From assembly GCA_963693305.1 (NCBI GenBank), contig OY855908.1, forward strand, positions 4,082,501 through 4,146,500: DNA of 64,000 nt, read 5' to 3'. The DNA is from Meandrina meandrites (Eukaryota > Cnidaria > Anthozoa > Scleractinia > Meandrinidae). Shown piece after piece: positions 55,740-64,000 of this stretch. A model generated the notes under the pieces. It was not told the DNA's origin. It did no database searches and saw only the letters and a program-made list of their open reading frames with translations. The translations under genes and the position numbers were made by a program. Position 1 is the stretch's first letter, and every line of letters begins with the position of its first letter.

Positions 55740-57870
55740 TTCGACTGAAATGAGAATGACACATTTTTAACAGAGTTGACTTACCTTGTTGTCGTCACTT
55801 GAGTCACTACCAGAGAATTCACCTGTTGTGATTGAAAAATGGTTTTATTACAAGACTCATTCGACATACACTAGCGACAAAATTAGCAAATAAATTGTAT
55901 TTATCTTATGCTTTAACGTCAACCATCATGTGGGCATCTTTTAGGTTTACCCAGCATTTGAAGCGTAACAACTTGACTTGGTCGTGCCGAGTAATAACAT
56001 CGTAGCTTCATCAAATTAAAGCCGCCCCGGGGCGCCAGACTGTAGGAAACCGAAAAATAGTTATTTCTCCATGAGCATTGCTACTGGCTGGAAGGATTTC
56101 AGACGCGTTAGGGCTTCTCCAACCTACCAAAATAACCACACCAACTTCCCATTATCAGGGACGTTTGCACGAAATGTTGCTTATTTGGAGAACTGCGAAA
56201 ACATTTCATCTTGGATGCAAATTTCATTGGCCATGTTCTAAACGAGCAGGGGACCGGGTACGAACATATTTTTTCTTGGTACGAACATTCAATATCGATT
56301 GAATTGAAAATGGGGCCCGTCATCTGAAAGAACATCCAAAAATTAATAAATTTACCAAATTTGGTGGTTAGTGGTTTAAACACAAAGGCATGGTACACTT
56401 TTAAAATAAGAGAGCTTAGTATGAATTGGAGGACGCCTGTCCCTCCAATCCATACTAATGCACCTATCATTGGCTTTCCCGGGGGTTGACCACGGGGACA
56501 CCCCCGGGGATTTGTTTTCAGGCTCAAACAAAAACCTTCTAAATCCCTGGGGTATGGGGCAAAAAATTCACACCAATTTCCCCTCCCCCAGGGGCTAAGA
56601 TGAAGACAAAATACCTTTATTTACAAAAAAAGACAGACAAATCTGTCTATTTTTGCCGCGTTCTTTGAACTGAGTTTTAAAAGCAGCATCCTAGAGATTT
56701 CAAATGCAGTAATCAATCTGCAGTATAGTTTATTTGTTGGATGCAAGTAACGCAACAAAACAGATCAAAAATAATGGTGGTAAAGTTTAGCTCCCAGAAC
56801 GCAAGTCACAACCACTCAAACTTAGGGGAGCTTAAAAACAACTGAAAGAAACCATCGCTCTCAATGCTTAGAGAATGCAGTAGCCTTCAAAAGACTTGGA
56901 TCTTAGATCCTCACAACTGTGGTAACGAAACGTTATCCAACGAACTAACTGCCACTTTAGATAAACAAGATGACGATTGGAGATCCATTCTTTTTAAGGC
57001 TATTATGAATCTTTCAACAAACACGAGCCGATAAACCTAATGAAATATGCCACAGAGCTAGAAAACACAATGGCATAAAGATTATTGCTGTAGTGGCTCT
57101 GGAGAACGTAAAATCCTCCGTTAACAGACTAAAGGCTTACATTTAGCGACCAGCGGGAGCCAGTTTTGGCCTGTCACATTTTTATATTTTCACTGCTGAC
57201 CAATGTCTAACAAATCCCGGGGGTGCATCCCGGGGATCTTGCGCGTTCGTTTCAAAACCAAAACAATGCCCCCACCCCGCGGGACAATTTTTTTTTTCAA
57301 AAATGCACCATTCCCCGCATGTTCCCGGGGGTTTCCCGGGGGTGTCCCCGGGGTCAACCCCCGGGAAAGCCAATGATAAGTGCATAAGTGTACCATGCCT
57401 TTGGGTTTAAACCAATAACCGTCAAATGTGGTGAATTTACTAATTTTTGGATGCTCTTTTAGATGACGCGCCCCATTTTTCAATTCAATCGATATTGAAT
57501 GTTTGTACCGAAGAGAAAATATGTTCGTACCCAGTCCCCTGCTCGTTTAGAACATGGCTAATTAAGTTGCTCCGGTTCAGTGCTTATATAGAAATGTTCG
57601 TTACGGGAGACAAGTGCACAGTTCTTCAGAGTAGCAATTGAAAGCCGACTTTCTAAGAAAACATTGTTTTCTTTTAACAAGGCAGACACACTGGACATAT
57701 CTTTATCTCTGTAAGAAAACTCAACAAGTAAACAAAACGACGAAGATTCTGACAAACATTTGAAACATGAAAAGAATCACCTTGACAAGAAAAAGAAAAA
57801 AATAAACAATATCAAGAATATTTGCAATAAAAAAGTGAATGGTGGATTTCGGAATGATAAGCTACTTTAA
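55740..57870. repeat. Segmental duplication block U2
   Basis: Collinear with U1: a donor-like exon end near 55793-55830, the cttctccaa and attatc(a/g)(a/g)gg anchors near 56115-56160, and the gacaagtgcacag segment near 57609. Interrupted by the foldback at 56229-57558. Confidence 0.7.
56229..57558. mobile_element. 1.33-kb foldback element inside U2
   Basis: Arms ~56229-56515 and ~57325-57558 are inverted copies (GGCCATGTTCTAAACGAGCA at the outer end, ccgggggttgacc near the inner end). Block U3 runs through the same site without it (aaaaattaattaagttgctc), so the insertion is younger than the duplication. No coding sequence recognised in the centre. Confidence 0.8.
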
Positions 57871-58124
57871 ACACTTGTTATTTACTAGCCACAGACTCGA
57901 AGTTACACCCAAGTGAAATTGTAAAATCGAATTCTTCCTTCCTTATTAGGAGAAGGTCCGCGAGATATGAACGAAACAAAAACTTCTTGGATACAAATTT
58001 AGTTACGATGTTTGGGTTCGGTGATTTGCTAATAAATGATTTCTTCTTCAAATACATCGTACCTTTGACAACAGCAGTCCAAATTGAATATATAGTTACC
58101 TCTAATAATAAAGTGTAATCTTTT

Positions 58125-58284
58125 GTCTCACGATGTAGTCACTTGTGATGTGAATCGCGATGTTTTAACTGCATACTGCTAGTCTTATCAGGCGATAAGG
58201 TCGACTGAATCATCACCTGATGAAGACTAGCAGTATAAAGTCGAAATGTCGCGATTCACATCACAAGTGACTACATCGTGAGAC
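58125..58284. repeat. 160-bp hairpin with a hammerhead-like core
   Basis: Arms 58125-58186 and 58223-58284 pair (gtctcacgatgtagtcactt and complement). On the plus strand CTGATGA (58217-58223) is followed by GACT, a 10-nt loop, AGTC and GAAA (58243-58246). That is the order of a hammerhead ribozyme core, but with one extra A before helix II, and a cleavage triplet could not be placed with confidence. Confidence 0.5.
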
Positions 58285-58383
58285 AAACGATAATACTTCA
58301 TTGTTATTGTACGTTGCCACGATGAACAACCACAACCTTTTTTACAACATTATTCGTATTTCAAATAGATGCTAAATCGCGTT

Positions 58384-59370
58384 AGTATAGCGACAAATTT
58401 ACACGACTTCACATATGAGGGCGGTTCCCACGTGCCACAAGAAAAGACATCACAACTATGTCTTAGTCTCGACAATCAAATAAACTCCAAGCCGAAAAAC
58501 AGACAAAAAGGCAAATACACATAGCGATTTTCGATTCGTTCATTCCACAATATGTAAAGTTGACTGAAGAGACGTGAGAGTAACACATGTAGAGATTGAA
58601 CTCACCTTTTGGAGATGTTGCCACTTGATGATCAAGCAAAAAAATGAATTGTTATGCTTTACAACGATGCTTATCATTGAAAGACCGACCCGATATGCAC
58701 CATCGACAAAATTATCAAGTTAATTGCATTCCTCTGTGTTAAATTTGGACCATCACGAGGGCGTCTTTTAGGTTTCTCCAGCAGAGCGAAATAATTTGAA
58801 GACTTTGCTGTACCAAGAAACAATGACATAAAAGTGGAGCGGCTCCGGAGGCGGCCGATTCCAAGGAATAAATACCTCTTGATGCACACTGATACTAACT
58901 GGAAGTTAAGAATTGTGGACAAATTTGGGCTTCTCCAAACAAACACTGGATAAACACATCAACATTTCCATTATCAAGGAGTTTTGCACGAAACGTTGCT
59001 TAAATGAAGGAGAAATGAACGTACAAAAACATGTGATCTTGGATGAAAAATTAATTAAGTTGCTCACGTTCAATGATTAATTAAGTCAACGCTTAGAAAT
59101 GTTCGTTACGGGTGACAAGTGCACAAATCTTCAGAGTAGCAACAAAGCAGACTTTGTACAAAAACGTTGTTCTCTAAACAAGGACAGTAGACCAATTAAT
59201 TGAAAATATATTTATGTCTGTCAGAAAACTCAAAAAGTAAACAAAACGTACTGTAACTGAACATTTGAAACATTGAAAGTATCACCTTGACAAAAACTAA
59301 AACATGATGAAAAAACTCGATGAAAAAACAGTGAGTGGTGTATTTCAGTTTGGTAAGCTATTTAAGACAG
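58384..59370. repeat. Segmental duplication block U3
   Basis: Same anchors as U1 in the same order: gcgacaaatttacacgac, gtggcaacatctccaaaag exon-like end (minus, ~58608-58645), ggacaaatttgggcttctcc, ggtgacaagtgcacaaatct and gtgagtggtgtatttcag. It serves as the uninterrupted reference for the insertions in U2 and U4. Confidence 0.75.
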
Positions 59371-59469
59371 TGTTGAGACTTGTTTCCCTTTGGGCCGGAG
59401 GCGGGCGACGGAGAAAGAGTCGTAAGATTGCTAATACAACCTCGGAGTGAGAATTGAAAATCGAAGTCG

Positions 59470-59755
59470 TGTTGACCTACCTATTTGGATGAGATATGAA
59501 CGTGAGAAAATTTATTGTTGAGAAATGGAAAAACTTGCATGAGTTGAAAATAAATACCAGGGTTTTGTTCGGCTGCAACGCAGGCTATGGTGTTGCGTCT
59601 GGTGAGGAATTCTGATGATGGAAGTGAGAATAAGACCTCTTTAAACAGATATTGAACTTAAAAGACCAAGCAAATTAAATAACTTGTTATGCTTGAAATG
59701 TATGTTTTCAACATGCACCAGTGACAACAACATTATCAAGTTAATTAAATTCCTC
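59470..59755. repeat. Segmental duplication block U4, cut by the Polinton-like element
   Basis: Matches U1 from ggtgttgcgtctggtgagga (47463 in U1) and U3 through attatcaagttaatt to attcctc, where similarity stops exactly at 59755/59756. Confidence 0.75.
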
Positions 59756-59960
59756 AGTAGTATAGCTGGGACTAAACAAATACCACTTTGGGTGCACCTA
59801 AATTTTTCACCTCTTTACGGGACTAGTAGTCAGGGGACCAAAGCCAAACCACGCTCGCAAAACTCGCGTGTTTCGTCTTTGCTCCCTGACTATTGTCCCG
59901 TAAAGGTGAAAAATTTAGGCTTACCAAAGATAGTATTTGTTTAGTCCCAGCTATACTACT
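59756..59960. repeat. 205-bp palindromic terminus of a Polinton-like element
   Basis: Left arm begins AGTAGTATAGCTGGGACTAA and the right arm ends with its complement; mismatches are few over ~95 bp per arm, with a short centre around cgctcgcaaaactcgcg. Polinton terminal repeats start with AG, as here. Similarity to host paralogues ends at 59756. No short duplication flanks the palindrome itself (tcctc before, tagca after), so it is more likely the end of the larger element than a separate MITE. Confidence 0.7.
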
Positions 59961-60069
59961 TAGCAAGACAGCATAAACAGAGGGCGGCGGGACGTCTGTT
60001 TAGAGGAATGCAACAGTCATGTTAACAACAATTAATAAATAATAAAAATATTTTTCTACATAATATACA
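59961..60069 (+). promoter_or_regulatory. Leader of the PolB gene, AT-rich
   Basis: 109 bp between the palindrome and the ATG. The last ~50 bp are almost pure A/T (aattaataaataataaaaa), which may include a TATA-like element. The TTAACAA context and the absence of other genes suggest transcription starts here. No start site can be read from sequence. Confidence 0.35.
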
Positions 60070-63000
60070 ATGGACGAAATAGACCTCAGCTCTTTTGAAA
60101 ATGTAGACCTCGAATCTCTCGAACAGGAACTTGCAAAAATAAACCCTACAGAACTGCGACATTTGTCACAACTTCTTTCAGAAAACGTGCCCACTGTGAA
60201 AAAGATAATAAAGAATGTGCTAGTCGAGCCGCTAACAGAAACCAGAAAGCAGCGGTATAAACCCTCATTGCGGGCATTACAGCCATTACAACCAAAACCT
60301 TACAAACCAATTGCGCCCCCAAGAAATAGAAACAGAAGACCGCAACTTCTGCGACAATTCGACCCCATTCAACCGAACAACATAAGAAATGTGACAGACT
60401 ACCAGAATGAGATTCAGAATCTGTACGAAGTCTCAAAATTCGAGGGTGAAGAGAGCAGCGGGAGGCGGTACATAAGGTGGCGCTTCATAAAAGGGCTGAA
60501 TAAAGACCTCACACCGCAATTTATGGAAAAAATAAGAGAGAACGTCAGGACATCATTTTACATGAGGCACACTTATTCATACAAGTTACGAAACATCGAA
60601 GACGGTACCATAATTTTCTACTACCAAAATAAAGGCTCCCCTTGGATGAATACATATGCAGAAGCGGAGAATTGGTTAATTAATAGGGAGGCTGTACGTC
60701 TGGATGTAGATAGTATCGAAAGACCAAACACAAAGTGGATTTTCGAGGGGCATTTTAATGCTGATGTAAAGGTTGTGCTTGACCGTCAACCGCTGATGGG
60801 AACAGAACCCTTACCAAACTGGCTGCGCAACCTTGCACATAGTCGTTCAATGGTAGCACTGGATACCTATAGAGATAACATGTGTCTATGGCGTTGTATT
60901 GCTGTGCACAGAGGAGCTAGACCAGATCGGAGTACAAAAGCGGCGCAAGGTCTAGCCAAGAGTTTTTTCAAACTCCGCGATACACCGACGAACTGCGTAA
61001 AAACATCACTGGATGAATTGGAAAAGGTAGAAATGCACCTGAATAAGGGCACAGCTTTCTCAGGTTGGCTTGGAATCAGGGTATATATGCCAGAGCGTGT
61101 AAACGATAAAGAAGTGGTATGGCATCTGACAAGAAATCCTGCACCGCAGTTTAAAAACGTTATGACAATCGGTATTTTTGGAAAGCACGCATTCTTAATA
61201 AAAGACATTAAAAAGTTGGGAAAAACTTATGCATGCATCCATTGCAAAGCAAGATTTACACAAGCAACCCATTTACAACGTCATGCAGAAAGGTGCGCCC
61301 AAGGGAAAACCGTAATAGATTGCCCGGGAGAAAAGGTTGAGGCACCGCAGACAGCTTATGAAAAAGCATTCTATCCGAAGCATAAAGCCTCAAAAGAATC
61401 AATTCAGTGGTTGGAGTACGTAGCAAAGCATTGGAAAATCCCCATTCACCACGCAATGTCAGGACACGGGGGAGAGCGTTGGATAGAGAAAAGACCGGTT
61501 GATGGCTACAACCATGAGAAAAATCTGGTGTTACAGTATCACGGATGCTACTGGCATGGTTGTCCAAAATGTTACCCTGATCGTAACAAAATAATAGACC
61601 GTGGGGATAGAACAAGAGAAGATCTCTTCCAAGCAACAAAGAGACGCACAGCTTATCTCAGAAAAGCTGGCTACAGAGTGATTGAGTGTTGGGCCTGCGA
61701 AGTCGGAGACAAATATATTGAACAACTACCTGAAGCAAAAACAAAAACTTACCCACACGCTATTTTGTATGATTTTGAGGCATACGGAGACAAAAACAAA
61801 CGAAAGGAACCGACAGATAGCTTAACGATCGAGAATGAGCACGTACCAATCTCAGTAAGCATCAGCGACACTCTTGAAACCACCATCACACAAGACGGAA
61901 AACCCGCACCGAAAATAACCCATATCTGTGAAAAAGATCCCGCAGAGTTGATCCACAAGTTCATGAAAGAGCTGGAGAGACGCGGTAAAAACATAAGAAC
62001 AAAAGTAAGAAATGAATTTATGCCAGCAGATGTAAACCTGCTACCAAAAGATCAGAGGAAAAAAATAGAAGAATGGTGTGATCAGGTCCCAGTACTGGGC
62101 TTCAACTCAGGGACTTACGATCTCAATCTGATAAAAAAGTACTTCGCAGAAAAACTTGCGGACACAACCAACAAAGTCAGAGTGGCAAAGAATGGAAACA
62201 AAATCATGTTCTTACTCACTTCAGGCTTCCGGTTTCTGGATATAATAAATTATCTCGGTCCGGGGGTGAGTTACGATAAATGGATAAAGGCATACGGCTG
62301 CAAGGCACCAAAATCATGGTTTCCATACGAGTGGTTTGACAGACCTGAAAAGCTAGATTACCCGGGATTGCCGGATTACCCGCATTGGTACTCAAAGTTG
62401 AAAAATGAATTCACACTAAAACTGTCAGAATGGAAAGCCTGTAAACAAACGTTCCGAGAAAAGGGAATGAAAACCTTCAAAGACTGGGTACGTTACTACA
62501 ATAATCTAGATGTGGCTCCAGGGCTTGAAGCGCTGCAAAAAATGAGAAACTTCTACACCGGGAAGGGAATCGACATAATGAAAGACGCAGTCAGCATACC
62601 AGGCGTGAGTTTGCATTACTTGCTAAAAGGCGCGATAGAGCGCAAAGCGGAACTGTACGCCCCAAGTAAAGAAGCATATGAAATGTTAAAAGAAGCGGTA
62701 GTGGGAGGTCCAAGTTTGGTCTTCACAAGATATCATGAAGTCGGCAAAACAAGAATCAGATCACATCAATACCCACTTGAGACAAACGAAAACGGGAACT
62801 CAGAAGCCCGCGAGGCAGGCGCTGCGAAACTTTGCCAAAACATCCTCGGATATGATGCCAACGCCTTGTATCTCTCAACAATGTTAAGAGATATGCCTTG
62901 TGGAAAGGAAAGGGTTGTACACTATACAGATGAGTACCAAATAGACGGTGCACCAGTACTAACGCACAGACTCAAAGAAAGAAGCTGGTTCGGGTACGCG

Positions 63001-64000
63001 GAAGTGGACATAGAAATCCCAAACCACTTGCACCAAAAGTTTGAAGAAATGTGTCCGTTCTTTCACAACAAAGTGGTACCGACCAAAGCCGTTCCAAAGC
63101 ACATGAAAAAATACTTGAAAGCAACAGGAAGAAAACTAGTGGAGAAAAACAAGAAACTAATGGGAACGTTGACAGCGCAGCGGATACTTTTATACGCCCC
63201 TCTACTACTCTGGTATGTGAATCACGGAGCAGTTATCAAAAGGGTTTATCGGACAATTGACTACACACCGGCCAAAATCTTTCCCTGGTTCGTAGAACAA
63301 GTCACGGAAGCTCGCCGAACAGGAGATGTAGAAAAAAGCAAAGCACTGCTGGCTGATATATTCAAACTGCTGGGAAACAGTGGGTACGGAAAGCTCATCG
63401 AAGCCTTGGAGCGGCAAACAAACGTCATTTACACAAAAGACGAGAAGGTAGTCGACAGAGCCCTGCGAAGCGCGTATTTCTCAGATCTAGATGAGATTGG
63501 AAAGGCATATGAGTTAGAAAGTCGAAAGACGCGAATCACAATCAGAAGACCGTTTCAGATTGGAATCGCAGTCTACCAGCTGGCAAAGCTGAGGATGTTG
63601 GAATTCTATTACGACTTCCTTGACAGATATTTTGACAGGAAAGATTTCGAGCTGATCCAAATGGATACAGACAGCAACTACCTCGCAATCTCAGGAAAGA
63701 GTCTGGAAGACATTGTGAAACCAGATATGAAAGCAGAATTTGAGGCAGAAAAAAAGAACTGGCTGGCATGGGACAAGTGGAGCGGGAGAACCCCAGGTCT
63801 GTTTAAGCTAGAATGTGAGGGGGATCGGATGATTGCGCTCTGCTCCAAATGCTACTATATAGACGACCGAGGCGAAAAAAAGCAGAAGCTCAGCTCAAAG
63901 GGGATGTCAAAGAGGCAAAACGAAATAAACTGGCAACGTTTTAAATCAGCGCTGAACGGAAACAAGGATATGGCAACAAACAGAGGTTTCAGAATGCGGG
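60070..64000 (+). CDS. Multidomain protein-primed family B DNA polymerase of a Polinton/Maverick- or adintovirus-like element (partial at window end)
   Basis: An uninterrupted 1310-codon frame from the ATG at 60070 to the edge. Regions in order: acidic, then Arg/Pro-rich N-terminus (1-110); a Cys protease-like region with NMCLWRCIAVH (Cys272) and GKHAFLI (His373); a C2HC finger (C389, C392, H405, C409); a Vsr/PD-(D/E)XK-like endonuclease region with YHGCYWHGCPKC (490-501) and GYRVIECWACE (534-544); a DEDD exonuclease, Exo I YDFEAY (D568, E570), Exo II NSGTYD (D684), Exo III YYNNLD (D814); then polymerase motif A GYDANALYLS (D929), motif B KLLGNSGYGK (1099-1108) and motif C MDTDSN (D1199, D1201), and a thumb-side SSKGMSKRQN (1276-1284). 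All catalytic residues are present, so the gene may still work. Its role would be protein-primed copying of the element. The start is the first ATG after an AT-rich leader; upstream frames lack coding character. The protease and nuclease assignments are motif-level inference; the polymerase and exonuclease are firm. Confidence 0.95.
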   Translation, partial: MDEIDLSSFENVDLESLEQELAKINPTELRHLSQLLSENVPTVKKIIKNVLVEPLTETRKQRYKPSLRALQPLQPKPYKPIAPPRNRNRRPQLLRQFDPIQPNNIRNVTDYQNEIQNLYEVSKFEGEESSGRRYIRWRFIKGLNKDLTPQFMEKIRENVRTSFYMRHTYSYKLRNIEDGTIIFYYQNKGSPWMNTYAEAENWLINREAVRLDVDSIERPNTKWIFEGHFNADVKVVLDRQPLMGTEPLPNWLRNLAHSRSMVALDTYRDNMCLWRCIAVHRGARPDRSTKAAQGLAKSFFKLRDTPTNCVKTSLDELEKVEMHLNKGTAFSGWLGIRVYMPERVNDKEVVWHLTRNPAPQFKNVMTIGIFGKHAFLIKDIKKLGKTYACIHCKARFTQATHLQRHAERCAQGKTVIDCPGEKVEAPQTAYEKAFYPKHKASKESIQWLEYVAKHWKIPIHHAMSGHGGERWIEKRPVDGYNHEKNLVLQYHGCYWHGCPKCYPDRNKIIDRGDRTREDLFQATKRRTAYLRKAGYRVIECWACEVGDKYIEQLPEAKTKTYPHAILYDFEAYGDKNKRKEPTDSLTIENEHVPISVSISDTLETTITQDGKPAPKITHICEKDPAELIHKFMKELERRGKNIRTKVRNEFMPADVNLLPKDQRKKIEEWCDQVPVLGFNSGTYDLNLIKKYFAEKLADTTNKVRVAKNGNKIMFLLTSGFRFLDIINYLGPGVSYDKWIKAYGCKAPKSWFPYEWFDRPEKLDYPGLPDYPHWYSKLKNEFTLKLSEWKACKQTFREKGMKTFKDWVRYYNNLDVAPGLEALQKMRNFYTGKGIDIMKDAVSIPGVSLHYLLKGAIERKAELYAPSKEAYEMLKEAVVGGPSLVFTRYHEVGKTRIRSHQYPLETNENGNSEAREAGAAKLCQNILGYDANALYLSTMLRDMPCGKERVVHYTDEYQIDGAPVLTHRLKERSWFGYAEVDIEIPNHLHQKFEEMCPFFHNKVVPTKAVPKHMKKYLKATGRKLVEKNKKLMGTLTAQRILLYAPLLLWYVNHGAVIKRVYRTIDYTPAKIFPWFVEQVTEARRTGDVEKSKALLADIFKLLGNSGYGKLIEALERQTNVIYTKDEKVVDRALRSAYFSDLDEIGKAYELESRKTRITIRRPFQIGIAVYQLAKLRMLEFYYDFLDRYFDRKDFELIQMDTDSNYLAISGKSLEDIVKPDMKAEFEAEKKNWLAWDKWSGRTPGLFKLECEGDRMIALCSKCYYIDDRGEKKQKLSSKGMSKRQNEINWQRFKSALNGNKDMATNRGFRMR

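Noticed and set aside
60146..63769. Many minus-strand ORFs of 60-127 codons
   Set aside because: All are antisense to the intact PolB frame.

Overview
The window looks like nuclear DNA of a cnidarian, most likely a hexacoral or sea anemone. This is an inference. It rests on AT-rich intergenic sequence, one multi-exon gene with GT-AG introns (a CYP20A1-like cytochrome P450), and a dense load of transposons typical of such genomes: a Penelope-like retroelement, PIF/Harbinger remnants, Polinton-type DNA polymerases, a LINE ORF1-like fragment and many foldback elements and MITEs.

Layout. 1-19 kb is almost all repeats. It holds a LINE ORF1-like remnant, two inverted copies of a 7-bp minisatellite module, a 1.2-kb palindrome with a nested palindrome, a tandem/inverted repeat complex at 6.5-7.8 kb, a broken family B DNA polymerase (8.2-9.15 kb, minus), a 2.55-kb foldback element with ~855-bp arms, and a frameshifted Penelope-like element (13.2-16.1 kb, minus) bounded by inverted repeats, one of them split by a 343-bp MITE with a 7-bp target duplication. 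19.03-28.13 kb carries the CYP20A1-like gene on the minus strand. Eleven coding exons keep phase throughout and give 446 codons plus stop; only the short first exon, expected to encode the membrane anchor, was not found. 29.3-30.2 kb holds a decayed Harbinger pair (Myb/SANT-like protein and DDE transposase). 30.8-35.4 kb is rich in satellites: a tandem-repeat foldback, GAT and GACCAC microsatellites, tRNA-like modules, and two direct copies of a cassette of 24-bp (8-codon) repeats.

40.9-59.76 kb is a segmentally duplicated region with a period near 9 kb. It contains two paralogous two-exon genes for small secreted Cys-containing peptides (43.3-44.3 and 52.4-53.2 kb, minus) and four related flanking blocks (U1-U4). 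Because the blocks are paralogous, the edges of later insertions can be read by comparison: a TTAA-flanked element in U1, a 1.33-kb foldback in U2, and the element that begins at 59756 in U4.

From 59756 to the window end is the left part of a large Polinton/Maverick-like or adintovirus-like element. It starts with a 205-bp near-perfect palindrome, followed by an AT-rich leader and an uninterrupted ORF of at least 1310 codons. That ORF joins, in order, a Cys/His protease-like region, a C2HC zinc finger, a Vsr/PD-(D/E)XK-like endonuclease region, a 3'-5' exonuclease and a family B polymerase with intact motifs. This is the most notable object in the window.
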